Shown here: piece after piece, positions 8,705 to 17,480 of the stretch
Layout: every line of letters begins with the position of its first letter
Numbering within the stretch: position 1 is the first letter of the stretch
DNA from: Patulibacter minatonensis DSM 18081
GTDB taxonomy: Bacteria; Actinomycetota; Thermoleophilia; Solirubrobacterales; Solirubrobacteraceae
Reading direction: 5' to 3'
Assembly: GCF_000519325.1 (NCBI RefSeq)
Contig: NZ_KI912613.1
Coordinates: forward strand, 2,341,280-2,405,279
DNA length: 64,000 bases
Made by a program: the position numbers and the translations under genes
The notes under the pieces: generated by a model
The model's database searches: none
Told to the model about the DNA's origin: nothing
What the model saw: the letters and a program-made list of their open reading frames with translations, nothing else

Positions 8705-9376
8705 TCACCCGACAGGCGTGGCGATGATGCTCGTGTCCGTCACGGCGACGGCGTCGGCCGCCGTGTCGCACCGGACCTGGATCGTCGTCACGGCGCCCGG
8801 TGTGACGGCCTGCAGGGCCACGGGCGTCGTGCTGTTCGGGGCGGCGGGCTTCAGCGTGATCTCGTCGCGTGCCGTGCCGTCCGCGACGATGTTGCAGTCG
8901 AAGCTCGCGCTCCCGGTGCTCGTCAGGCTCATCTTCGCGTGCACGACGTAGCGCGCCGACGGGACCGCCTTCTCGAGCACGACGCCGGAGGAGTTCATGC
9001 CCAGGTTCTTGCTGGCCAGCGTGGCGGACTGCGGCACGACGATGCCCGCGGGGCCCGCCGGACCAGCGGCGCCGACCGCTCCGGCCGGACCGACGGGCCC
9101 GGTCGGCCCGGCCGCACCCGCCGGGCCGACGGCGCCCGTGGCCCCGGTCGCGCCCGCCCTGCCCTGCAGCGCCTTGACGGTCGAGGCGCTCAGGTCCGAG
9201 CTCGTCAGCGAGCGGTTCTTCACCTGCTTGCCGGTCACGGTGCCGCTCCTGATCCGCTTGCCGTCGATCAGCGCCGCGGCGGTCGCGGTGCCGCCGAGCG
9301 CGACGAACAGCGCGAGCAGGGCGACGAGGAGGGACGGTGACGGACGACGCGGGCGGCGGGTCTCGGTGGTGCTCAT
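8705..9376 (-). CDS. Secreted collagen-like repeat protein
   Basis: 223 aa. N-terminal signal sequence (LLVALLALFVALGGTATAAA), then LIDGKRIRSGTVTGKQVKN and a DLSASTVKALQG segment. Next come about 13 Gly-X-X triplets (residues ~72-112, rich in GPA/GAT/GPV) and a ~110-residue C-terminal domain rich in beta-branched residues with two Cys (FDCN, RCDT). This arrangement recurs in Solirubrobacterales proteins of unknown role and suggests a trimeric surface stalk with a globular head. It converges on the SDR gene, whose stop lies 20 bp away. The direct repeat CGCCTCCGCGCG at 8667-8700 lies in and next to the gap. Confidence 0.78.
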   Translation of the reverse strand: MSTTETRRPRRPSPSLLVALLALFVALGGTATAAALIDGKRIRSGTVTGKQVKNRSLTSSDLSASTVKALQGRAGATGATGAVGPAGAAGPTGPVGPAGAVGAAGPAGPAGIVVPQSATLASKNLGMNSSGVVLEKAVPSARYVVHAKMSLTSTGSASFDCNIVADGTARDEITLKPAAPNSTTPVALQAVTPGAVTTIQVRCDTAADAVAVTDTSIIATPVG

Positions 9377-9563
9377 GGGGATCGGCTCCTTCGGGGGTTC
9401 GGTGGGCGGTCCCCGGCCGGCCGGTGCGGCGAGGACGCGGGGGCAGCCTCCGTCCCGGCCCGCCCGGTGTCATGCGGGAGGACCCCCGAAGCTTTTGGCG
9501 CGTCGGCGGTCGTCGGCCCCCGACGGCACCGGGACCCGTGCCCGCGCGCGATACGGTCCGGTC

Positions 9564-10655
9564 ATGAGCCTTCCCCCTGTCCTGCGCGACCTCCTGACCG
9601 CCCCGGGCCCGTCCGGCCGGGAAGGGATCGCCGCGGGCGTCTGGCGCGGCCACGCCGAGAAGTTCGCGACGCTCGAGCGCGACACGTTCGGCTCGACGGT
9701 CGCCCGGGTCGCCGGGACGTCCACGGAGGACGGGACGTCGGCGGGGACGTCCGAGGGTGGCGTACCGTCGCTGGCCGTCGTCGGGCACATCGACGAGATC
9801 GGCCTGATCGTCACGCACATCGACGACAAGGGCTACCTGCGGATCGCCGCGGTCGGCGGGCAGGACCCGCAGCAGCTCGTCGGGCAGCGCGTGAAGCTGA
9901 TCACGAAGAACGGCCTCGTCCCCGGCGTCATCGGCAAGAAGCCGATCCACCTGATCGAGGCCGACGAGCGCTCGCGGGCGGCCAAGCTCAAGGAGCTGAC
10001 GATCGACATCGGCGCGACCGACAAGGACGACGCCCTGCAGGCCGTGCGGATCGGCGACGTCGCGGTCGTCGACGCGGAGCCGCTGGAGCTCCGCGGCGGC
10101 CGGGTCGCGTCGCGCTCGATGGACAACCGCATCGGCTCGTTCGTCGCCTACGAGGTCGCCCGCCTCGTCGCCGAGCAGGGCGGCGCGCCGGGCGAGGTCC
10201 AGGCGTGGGCGGTCGCCCGCGAGGAGACCGGCCTGCACGGTGCCGCGACGACGGCGCACCGCGTGCGGCCCGACATCGCGGTCGTGGTGGACGTGACGTT
10301 CGCCAGCGACCAGCCGGGCGTCGACACGAACGAGATCGGCGAGCACCCGCTCGGCTCCGGCCCCGTCGTCGAGCTCGGGACGCCGCTGCACCCGTGGGTC
10401 GGCGACCGCCTGATCGAGACGGCCGAGGCCGAGGGCATCCCGTACACGATCAGCGCGACGGGCCGGGGGACCGGCACCGACGCCGACGCGATCAACATCG
10501 CCGCGGACGGCATCCCCACCGGTGTCATCGGCGTCCCGCTGCGCTACATGCACTCGGTCGTCGAGACCGCGCAGGTCGAGGACATCCTGAACGCCGCGAA
10601 GCTCATCGCCGCGTTCGCCCAGGGCCTGACGTCCGACGTCGACCTGCTCCGGTGA
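9564..10655 (+). CDS. M42-family aminopeptidase / endoglucanase-type metallopeptidase
   Basis: 363 aa. Di-metal site residues of the M42 family are all visible: VGHIDEIGLIV (His), RSMDNRIGSF (Asp bridging), REETGLHGA (Glu-Glu), VVDVTFASD (Asp) and LRYMHSVVE (His). A small beta-barrel insertion (GYLRIAAVGG to GVIGKKPIHL) matches the family dimerisation domain. Start chosen at ATG 9564: TACGGT (9552-9557) lies 6 nt before it. The upstream open frame is not coding. The stop overlaps the GTG start of the HAD gene, so the two are co-translated. Likely a cytosolic peptidase acting on short peptides. Confidence 0.9.
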   Translation: MSLPPVLRDLLTAPGPSGREGIAAGVWRGHAEKFATLERDTFGSTVARVAGTSTEDGTSAGTSEGGVPSLAVVGHIDEIGLIVTHIDDKGYLRIAAVGGQDPQQLVGQRVKLITKNGLVPGVIGKKPIHLIEADERSRAAKLKELTIDIGATDKDDALQAVRIGDVAVVDAEPLELRGGRVASRSMDNRIGSFVAYEVARLVAEQGGAPGEVQAWAVAREETGLHGAATTAHRVRPDIAVVVDVTFASDQPGVDTNEIGEHPLGSGPVVELGTPLHPWVGDRLIETAEAEGIPYTISATGRGTGTDADAINIAADGIPTGVIGVPLRYMHSVVETAQVEDILNAAKLIAAFAQGLTSDVDLLR

Positions 10656-11515
10656 GCGCCGCGGAGGGGGCCGGAGCGTCCGGCAGGACCGCGGACGAGC
10701 GGGCGCTGGACGAGGCCGGAGCGGAGGTCGTGCCGCGGCCCGCGCCGCCCGTTGCCGGCCACGTCGCACCGGGCGGGCCGATCCCGGTGCTCCTGCTCTG
10801 GGACATCGACGGGACGCTGCTCCTGCGCGCGTCGGCGTCGCACGCCCTCGCCGTGTGGGAGGCCCTCTGCGCCATCCACGGGCTCGAGGACCGCCAGCTG
10901 CTCCGCGACCAGCGGATGGCCGGGATGACCGACGGGCAGATCGCCCGCGAGATCCTCACGAACGCCGGGATCGAGGGCGCCGTCGTCGACCAGCACGCCG
11001 AGGCCGTCCACGACCGGATCTGCGCGACCTACGTCCCCGGCGACCTCGAGACGCACGTCAGCCCGGGCCTGGAGCCGGTGCTGCGGGAGCTCTTCGACCG
11101 CGGCGACGTCGTCCATTCGCTCGTGACCGGCAACTTCGAGCGCGTCGCGCGGCGGAAGCTCCAGGCGGCCGGGATCGGCGACTGGTTCGACCCGCGCCTC
11201 GGCGGCGGCTTCGGGTCCGACCACGAGGACCGGCTGCTCCTGCCCGCGACCGCACGCCGCCGCGCCGGGGAGGCGCTCCTGCCGGGCGACCGCCCGTGGC
11301 CGACCGACCGCACCGTCGTCATCGGCGACACGCCCCGCGACATCGCCTGCGCCCGCCACGACGGCGTCCCCGTGATCGCGATCGCCACCGGCGGTCACCG
11401 CCCCGAGGACCTGCAGGACGCCGACGTCGTGGTCGACGACGCGGCGGGGCTCCCCGGAGCGCTGACGGAGCTCTTCGGCCCGGCACCCCGCACGTCCGCG
11501 ACGGTCCCGGCGTGA
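10652..11515 (+). CDS. HAD-family hydrolase (phosphoglycolate phosphatase-like)
   Basis: 287 aa with a ~45-residue Ala/Pro-rich leader. HAD motifs: WDIDGTLL (nucleophile Asp and acid/base Asp), SLVTGNFE (motif II Thr), KLQAAGIGDWF (motif III Lys region) and VVIGDTPRDIACAR (motif IV Asp). The helical cap between motifs I and II (CAIHGLEDRQLLRDQRMAG) is the C1 cap of small-molecule phosphatases. GTG start overlaps the M42 stop by 4 nt. Substrate unknown; the M20 peptidase follows after 62 bp. Confidence 0.85.
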   Translation: MSAAEGAGASGRTADERALDEAGAEVVPRPAPPVAGHVAPGGPIPVLLLWDIDGTLLLRASASHALAVWEALCAIHGLEDRQLLRDQRMAGMTDGQIAREILTNAGIEGAVVDQHAEAVHDRICATYVPGDLETHVSPGLEPVLRELFDRGDVVHSLVTGNFERVARRKLQAAGIGDWFDPRLGGGFGSDHEDRLLLPATARRRAGEALLPGDRPWPTDRTVVIGDTPRDIACARHDGVPVIAIATGGHRPEDLQDADVVVDDAAGLPGALTELFGPAPRTSATVPA

Positions 11516-11577
11516 CCCCGCACCGCGCCTGACCGCGGACCCGTCGACCACCCCGTCCCCCGACCCCGAGGACCCGC

Positions 11578-12924
11578 ATGAGCACCGTTCCCCCCGTCGA
11601 CACCACCCGCCTGCGCGACGCGCTCGAGCGTCTCGTCCGCATCCCGTCGGTGGCCTTCCCGGGCTTCCCGGAGGCCCCGGTCCGCGAGGCCGCAGACACG
11701 ACGGTCGCCGTGCTGGAGGAGGCCGGCGTCACCGGCATCGAGCGCGTCGACGTCCCGGGTGCCCCGCCCGCGATCTTCGCCCACCTCCGCGCCGCCGACC
11801 CGGACGCGCCGACGGTCCTGCTCTACGCCCACTACGACGTCCAGCCCGCCGGGCCCGACGAGTCGTGGACCTCGCCGGCCTGGGAGCCGACCGAGCGCGA
11901 CGGCCGCCTCTACGGCCGCGGCACCGCCGACGACAAGTGCGGCGTCGCCCTGCACGCCGCGGCGCTCGCCGCGCTCCTCGGCGACGGCGGTCCGGGGCTT
12001 CCGGTCCACGTGAAGGTCCTGATCGAGGGCGAGGAGGAGACCGGCAACGGCACGCTCTCCAAGCTCGTCGCCGCCGACCCCGAGCGGTTCGCCGCCGACG
12101 CGTTCGTCATCGCCGACGGCTCGAACGTCGCGACGGGGCGGCCGACGCTGACGACCTCGCTGCGCGGCATGACCGTCGTCGACGTCACGGTCGACACGCT
12201 CGAGGCGCCGGTCCACTCCGGGGTGGCCGGCGGTCCGGGCCCGGACGCGCTGCTCGCGCTCTCCCGCCTGATCGCCTCGCTGCACCACGACGACGGCTCG
12301 GTCGCCGTCGAGGGCCTCGACGTCCTCCCGTGGGACGGCGCCGCGATCGAGCCCGACGCCTGGCGCGACGAGACCGGCGTGCTCGAGGGCGTCGACCTGC
12401 TCGGCGCCGGACCGATCGCCGACCAGCTCTTCGTGCGCCCGTCGGTCACCGCGATCGGCATCGACGCACCGACGGTCGACACCGCCGCCAACGCGCTGAT
12501 CCCGCGGGCCAAGGCGCGTCTCAGCGTCCGTCTCGCCCCGACCCAGGACCCGGCCGCGGCGGCCCAGGCCGTGATCGCCCACGTCTTCGCGCACACGCCG
12601 TGGGGCGCGCAGGTGACCGTCGCCGAGGGGCCGGGCGCGCCCGGCGCGATCCTCGCGGGCGACGGCCCGATCGCCGAGGCCGCCGGCCGCGCGCTGGAGT
12701 CCGGCTACGGCGTCCCGGTCACCCGGATCGGCTCGGGTGGCGCGATCCCGTTGTGCGCCGACCTGTCGTCGATCTACCCCGACGCGGCGTTCGTCCTCTG
12801 GGGCCCGGGCGACGAGCGCTCGCGCATCCATGCGGGCGACGAGTCGGTGGACCTCGCAGACCTGGAGCGCGCGGCGGTGGCGGAGGTCGCGTTCCTGGTG
12901 GATCTGGGGGCGGCCACGGGCTGA
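11578..12924 (+). CDS. M20-family dipeptidase/peptidase
   Basis: 448 aa. Catalytic metal residues: LLYAHYDVQPAG (His, and Asp of the H-x-D motif), GRGTADDKCGV (bridging Asp), EGEEETGN (base Glu plus metal Glu), ADGSN (Asp) and RIHAGDESVD (His). The lid dimerisation domain starts at LTTSLRGMTVVDVTV and includes the PVHSGVAGG loop. The length and HYDVQP wording match the ArgE/DapE/carnosinase-like dipeptidase group that takes unblocked dipeptides. It is probably co-transcribed with the M42 and HAD genes. Confidence 0.9.
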   Translation: MSTVPPVDTTRLRDALERLVRIPSVAFPGFPEAPVREAADTTVAVLEEAGVTGIERVDVPGAPPAIFAHLRAADPDAPTVLLYAHYDVQPAGPDESWTSPAWEPTERDGRLYGRGTADDKCGVALHAAALAALLGDGGPGLPVHVKVLIEGEEETGNGTLSKLVAADPERFAADAFVIADGSNVATGRPTLTTSLRGMTVVDVTVDTLEAPVHSGVAGGPGPDALLALSRLIASLHHDDGSVAVEGLDVLPWDGAAIEPDAWRDETGVLEGVDLLGAGPIADQLFVRPSVTAIGIDAPTVDTAANALIPRAKARLSVRLAPTQDPAAAAQAVIAHVFAHTPWGAQVTVAEGPGAPGAILAGDGPIAEAAGRALESGYGVPVTRIGSGGAIPLCADLSSIYPDAAFVLWGPGDERSRIHAGDESVDLADLERAAVAEVAFLVDLGAATG

Positions 12925-13004
12925 CCGCTGGTTGGACGTCCGTCCGATCGACGCTCGCGGGCACGCACCCGCTGACGTACGATGGGCGCGTCCAAGGGAG
13001 CGGT

Positions 13005-14303
13005 ATGCGTGGCGTGGTGTGGGGGTCCCCGGCGGTGGTCGGGGTGCGGAGGGACGACCGACCAGCAGGCGGGGCACGCCGGCCGACCGTCGCGTCGCGG
13101 GCGGCGCTGCTCGCGCTCGCCCTGGTGCTGCTCGTGGTGCTGGCCGGCTGCGGCGGGAAGGACGATCCGCGCAAGGACGTCGCCGCGGCGCTCGAGCAGC
13201 TCCAGACCGCGGTCGGGACCGTCCCGGCGAAGATGGATCGCCGGGTGGTGTGCGCGGGACTGGACGAGCGGACGAGGACGGCGCTGGACCGCCTCGGACA
13301 GGCCGTCACGGGAGTCCCGGACGAGGCGGACTGCACCGACGTCCTCGGCGCGGCGCGCTGGCGGGTCCGTCCGCTGGCCGCCGCCGGGACCCCTGGCACG
13401 GTCGACCTCGAACGGATCACCGTCGACGGCGACACCGCCACCGTGCGCCCCACCGGGTCGGGGGCACCGGTCCGGTTCCGACGCGCCGACGGCGAGTGGT
13501 TCGCCGATCTGTACGCCGATCGCCGTTGGCGCTACCGGCTCGAGCGCTTCCGGGCGTGCACGGCGGCCGGGCGGCGGTTCGGGCGGCTCCGTCTGCCGTC
13601 CGCGAAGCCGGCGGCGGTCGAGCGGTACCTGCGTGCGGAGGTCGCGATCCTCCGGCGCTACGAGCGGGACGTCGCCGCGCGGAAGGCACCCTCCGGCCTG
13701 CGGGCCGCCGACGCGAAGCTCCGCCGCGCGCTCGCGAAGGCCCGGCGCAGGACGCAGGCGGCGGCGGCCGGCGTCGACGGCGACCCGGTGGCCGCCGGAT
13801 CGGCGCTGGAGTCGACCCTGCGTACCGGGTGGGACCCGGCCGCGCAGCTCCCGGGGGCGGTGAGCCGCGCCGCCTACCCGATCACGGAGGGCTGCGCCAA
13901 CGCGTCGGCGCTGCCCAGCGGGCTCAAGCGGATGAAGCGGTCGTGCGACGCGGTCGTCCGGAGGGTCGTCGAGTTCGAGGACATCGACACCCCGGCCGAG
14001 TACCGGCGCGTGAGCGTCCGTGTCGCCGGGTCGATGCGCCGGCTCGGGCGGGCGATCGAGCGCGAATCCCCGTCGCTGATCGTCGACGACGTCCACACCC
14101 GGACGGTCCGCAACGTCCGGCGGTGGGCGTCCGACCTGCTGGACCTCGCCGACCCGGTCAGGGACGGCGACCTCCCGCGGTTCCTGTCGCTGGCGCGGCA
14201 GCTGAGTCTGAGCGGCGCGGTGATCGACCGCGGGCTGGCGCAGCTCGGCGTCGTCTGCACGATCCCCGAGCGCCTGCCCTCGGCGTCGACGATCACGTCC
14301 TGA
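13005..14303 (+). CDS. Putative lipoprotein of unknown function
   Basis: 432 aa. ATG 13005 follows AAGGGAG; TACGAT at 12978-12983 is a possible -10 box. A basic stretch of ~35 residues precedes a hydrophobic segment ending in the lipobox LAGC, then GGKDDPRKD. The mature protein is Arg/Ala-rich with predicted helices and scattered Cys (RRVVCAG, EADCTD, RFRACTA, TEGCAN, KRSCDA, LGVVCT) that could pair outside the membrane. No family recognised. Length and style resemble the lipoprotein at 41500-42609 but they do not clearly align. Confidence 0.7.
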   Translation: MRGVVWGSPAVVGVRRDDRPAGGARRPTVASRAALLALALVLLVVLAGCGGKDDPRKDVAAALEQLQTAVGTVPAKMDRRVVCAGLDERTRTALDRLGQAVTGVPDEADCTDVLGAARWRVRPLAAAGTPGTVDLERITVDGDTATVRPTGSGAPVRFRRADGEWFADLYADRRWRYRLERFRACTAAGRRFGRLRLPSAKPAAVERYLRAEVAILRRYERDVAARKAPSGLRAADAKLRRALAKARRRTQAAAAGVDGDPVAAGSALESTLRTGWDPAAQLPGAVSRAAYPITEGCANASALPSGLKRMKRSCDAVVRRVVEFEDIDTPAEYRRVSVRVAGSMRRLGRAIERESPSLIVDDVHTRTVRNVRRWASDLLDLADPVRDGDLPRFLSLARQLSLSGAVIDRGLAQLGVVCTIPERLPSASTITS

Positions 14304-14339
14304 GCGCCGCCCGGTCCGGCGACGGCGGGGGAGGGGAGG

Positions 14340-15095
14340 TCAGTCGCCCCCGCCGCCCCCGCCGTCGCCTCCGCCACCACCGTCGCCGCCCCCGCCTCCG
14401 CCGTCGGAGAAGCCGGAGTCGAACGACGAGTCGAAGGCGGAGTCGAACGAGCTGTCGAAGGCCCCGTCGAAGGACGAGTCGAAGGCACCGCCCACCGCAC
14501 CGTCGAACGAGCCGTCGAGCGCGCCGCCGGACCCGTCGTCGTCCGGACGGAGGTCGTGGTGCCCGCCGTCGCCGCCGACGAAGAAGAAGAACGGCGCGTC
14601 GGACGCGTCGGCGGCGCCGGCACGCTCGCGCTCCCTGGCGTCCTCCTCGAGCAGCGCGTCGCCGCCCGGGGTGCGCACGACCACGCGCCGGCGGAACAGG
14701 CCGAGGACCTTGCGCTCCTCCTCCCGCACGAGCCCCATGCCCGTGAGGTCGACGAGCGCGGCGTCCCGCACGCTGCGCGCCGCGCCGCCCCGGGCGAGGT
14801 GCTTCGCGACGGCGCCGAGCTCCCGGGCCGACCGTCCGTCGTGCACCTCGGACGGCACCGCCAGGACCTCCCGGAGCGCGACCTGCAGCGCCCGCGACGG
14901 CGGCGTCGGCGTCGGGCCCTCGACGAGCAGGAGCTTCGGGCCCTTCCTCCGGCCCCGCCCGGTGCGCTCCTGCTGCTCCACGCGCAGCGCGCCACGGGCG
15001 ATGAGCTCCTTCACGGCCAGCTTCAGGAGCGAGCGGCCGTCCGTCCGCTTCAGCTTCCGGAGGACGAGGATCAGGGTGGGGGAGGTACCGGACAC
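14340..15095 (-). CDS. Hypothetical protein with winged-helix-like core and FDSSFD/poly-Gly tail
   Basis: 251 aa, GTG start. Residues 1-165 hold two short helix-rich repeats: LLKLAVKELIARGALRVE, and ELGAVAKHLARGG followed by LVDLTGMGLVREEE. This resembles paired winged helices of proteins that end in a Gly-rich tail. From ~180 the chain is low complexity: FDGA/FDSS/FDSA repeats (at least five phenylalanine-aspartate units), then Gly/Asp runs to the end. Such tails are seen in some actinobacterial membrane-associated proteins, but no transmembrane helix is visible here. Function unknown. Confidence 0.6.
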   Translation of the reverse strand: MSGTSPTLILVLRKLKRTDGRSLLKLAVKELIARGALRVEQQERTGRGRRKGPKLLLVEGPTPTPPSRALQVALREVLAVPSEVHDGRSARELGAVAKHLARGGAARSVRDAALVDLTGMGLVREEERKVLGLFRRRVVVRTPGGDALLEEDARERERAGAADASDAPFFFFVGGDGGHHDLRPDDDGSGGALDGSFDGAVGGAFDSSFDGAFDSSFDSAFDSSFDSGFSDGGGGGGDGGGGGDGGGGGGD

Positions 15096-15294
15096 CCCGC
15101 GATGGTGGCACGCGCGGTGTGCGGTGTCATCAGCCGAAGCGCCCTGAGCACCCGAGCGCCCGGAGGCCCTCCGGGGACCGGCGGCGCACGCGCCGGGAGC
15201 CGCCCGCGCGGCGGCGGACCGCACCTTCCGGTGCCCACCCGGGTTCTCCTGGGCGACGGCCGCGTCCCGGACGGCCGGAGCCCAGGAGCGCCCC

Positions 15295-17421
15295 ATGCAG
15301 CACCCATCGGTCCTCGCCGTCCTCACGGCGACCGCTACGTTCGGAGCCGCCGCGTCGGCCGCCGCGGCCCCCGTCACCACGAACTGGTCGGGGTGGGAGA
15401 ACGCCGCACCGGTCGGCGTCCCGTCCGTCGGGCAGCTCGCGGTGTCACCGACGAGGACGGTCGTCGTCGGGCGCTCCGACAACGGGCGCTCGGCCTTCGT
15501 GGTGCGCGACGCATCGCAGGTCCTGCGCCTCGGGATCGTGCAGACGGACGACGGGCAGAACCAGCTGCGCCTGCGGATCCTCGGCGACGACCACTACCTG
15601 CTCGCCCCCGAGTGCGGCCTCGACCAGGGCGCGACCCGGGCCATCGAGACGACGGACGGGGGCGCGAGCTGGGGCACCGCGCCGACCGGGTCGTGCGTCG
15701 CCCAGCCGACGCCGGCGAACCTGCGCGCCACGCCGCTGACGAACGAGCAGGTCGACGGCGTCGCGACGCAGACCGGCGGCATCGAGCGCTCCGACGACGG
15801 CGGCGCGACGTGGACGTCGGTGCCGTTCCCCGGCCCCGACGTCGACGCGGACGGCGCCCCGGTCCCGGTGACCCGGGTCCCCGGCGGGGTGCCGCAGATC
15901 GTGGACGCCGGCGACGGCCGCGCGGTCGCGCCGGTGGCCGGCGCGCTCCTCGTCACCACCGACGGCGGCCGGACGTTCGCCCGCCGGACCCTGCCCGCGA
16001 TCCCCGGGTACGAGCTCGCGAAGCTCCGCCCGCGGATCGTCCTGTGCCGCACCGACGGCACGTGCCTGGTCGAGGTCGCCCGGCCCGACGGCTCGGCGCC
16101 CGTCGACCTGCGCTTCGACGGCACGACCTTCGGGCCGCAGCAGCCCGCGGCACCGGCGTCCGTCGTCCCGAGCGGCGGCGAGGGGCTCGTCGGACTCGAC
16201 GGCGGTCGCGGCCTCGTGCGGTCGGCGGACTTCGGCGCGACGTTCGAGACGGTCGCCGCGCCCCTCCGGCCCGGTCGGCGCAACGTCGGCACGCACGGGC
16301 TGCTCGCCCTGGCGGGACCGCTCGGGCTCAGCGTGGCCGCGACGGCGGAGGACCCGACCTGGAAGGAGCTCCCGCTCCCCGAGCAGCAGGTGCTGCAGGT
16401 GGCGGGGACGCCCGACCAGCCCTACGCGCTCGTCGACGGCGGTCGGATCCTGCGCTTCTCCGGCGGCGCGTGGGCGCCCGTGGCCGACGTGTCCGCGGTC
16501 GCGCCCTCGACCCTCGCGGTGTCGTCGTCCGGGCCGGTCGTCGCCGGGCGTCGCGGCGTCGCGCGGGTGACCGGTGGCCGTGTCGTCGTGGCGGACAGCC
16601 CCGCGCTTGCCGGCCGCGCCCTGACGGGGCTGTCGGCCCGCGGCAGGCTCGTGTTCGCGTGGGGGAGGACGGCGGTGGCGCGCTCCCGCGACGGCGGGGC
16701 GACGTGGTCGTCCGTGCGGGTGCCGGCCACGCCGGTCGTGGACGTGCAGGTGCTCGGGACGACGTCGGCGATCGCCCTCGGTCCGGACGGCCTCTACCGG
16801 ACCACGGACGCCGGCGGGCGGTTCACGCGCGGTGCGGCGCTGCCGTCGATCGAGACGCTGTTCTACTACGGCCAGAACGACCCCCGGATCGAGTTCACCA
16901 CGCCGAGGCGCGGGATCGTGGTGACCCGCGACGCGGTCTTCCGGACCGGGGACGGCGGGGCGACGGCGACCCTCGTCCCGACCCCGGAGCGGGCCCGACC
17001 GACCCTGGCGGTGCCCTACCGCGACGGGCTGCTCTACGAGGATCCGGTGCTCGGCCTGCCGCTGCGGAACGGCACCCTCCTCACGGGCCCGAAGCCGTCG
17101 ATGACGCTCCTGCGCGCCGGGAAGGTGCTGCGGACCACGAGCGGCCGCGAGAAGGCACGGACGACGCGCCGGTCGGTGACCGTCGTCGGCCGGTTGCGCG
17201 GCGCCCCGGTCGCCTCCCGCGTCGTGCTCTTCGAGACGCTGCGCGGCGGGACGTACGGCAACCAGCGCGCCTCGGTGTCGACGAACGCCGACGGCACGTT
17301 CCGCAGGAAGATCGCCCTGACCGACGACCGGGCGCTGGGCGTGAAGGCGTTCTACGCCGGGTCGGTCGACGCCACGCGGAGCACGCGGAGCACCACGAGC
17401 CCGACGCTGCGGATCCGGTAG
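15295..17421 (+). CDS. Secreted beta-propeller protein with Asp-box (BNR) repeats
   Basis: 708 aa. Signal peptide ends AAASAAAAPV. Asp-box motifs recur: TTDGGASWGT, SDDGGATWTS, TTDGGRTFAR, SRDGGATWSS, TTDAGGRFTR and TGDGGATATL, the spacing of a sialidase/Vps10-like propeller. The last ~95 residues (RRSVTVVGRLRGAPVASRV to the end) form a separate Ig-like domain seen after repeats in exported actinobacterial proteins. The sialidase catalytic Arg triad was not identified, so binding rather than hydrolysis is likely. It converges with the frameshifted secreted gene. Confidence 0.75.
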   Translation: MQHPSVLAVLTATATFGAAASAAAAPVTTNWSGWENAAPVGVPSVGQLAVSPTRTVVVGRSDNGRSAFVVRDASQVLRLGIVQTDDGQNQLRLRILGDDHYLLAPECGLDQGATRAIETTDGGASWGTAPTGSCVAQPTPANLRATPLTNEQVDGVATQTGGIERSDDGGATWTSVPFPGPDVDADGAPVPVTRVPGGVPQIVDAGDGRAVAPVAGALLVTTDGGRTFARRTLPAIPGYELAKLRPRIVLCRTDGTCLVEVARPDGSAPVDLRFDGTTFGPQQPAAPASVVPSGGEGLVGLDGGRGLVRSADFGATFETVAAPLRPGRRNVGTHGLLALAGPLGLSVAATAEDPTWKELPLPEQQVLQVAGTPDQPYALVDGGRILRFSGGAWAPVADVSAVAPSTLAVSSSGPVVAGRRGVARVTGGRVVVADSPALAGRALTGLSARGRLVFAWGRTAVARSRDGGATWSSVRVPATPVVDVQVLGTTSAIALGPDGLYRTTDAGGRFTRGAALPSIETLFYYGQNDPRIEFTTPRRGIVVTRDAVFRTGDGGATATLVPTPERARPTLAVPYRDGLLYEDPVLGLPLRNGTLLTGPKPSMTLLRAGKVLRTTSGREKARTTRRSVTVVGRLRGAPVASRVVLFETLRGGTYGNQRASVSTNADGTFRRKIALTDDRALGVKAFYAGSVDATRSTRSTTSPTLRIR

Positions 17422-17422
17422 C

Positions 17423-17471
17423 GGCGCCCGGTGCGCCCGGGGTCCGTGCCGTCCCCGGGGCCTCGGGCGCC
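17423..17471. terminator. Bidirectional terminator hairpin
   Basis: GGCGCCCG (17423-17430) pairs with CGGGCGCC (17464-17471) and encloses a CCCGGGG/CCCCGGGG inner stem. It sits between two convergent genes (stops at 17421 and 17481). No T-run, as usual in this genome. Confidence 0.5.
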
Positions 17472-17480
17472 GGCGACCGC

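Noticed and set aside
9061-9170. GC-rich period-9 pattern as a DNA repeat element
   Set aside because: It encodes Gly-X-X collagen-like triplets of the protein at 8705-9376.
7431-10769. 1112-codon open frame on the minus strand
   Set aside because: Runs antisense to the SDR and M42 genes, whose protein motifs are clear; composition is that of a GC shadow.
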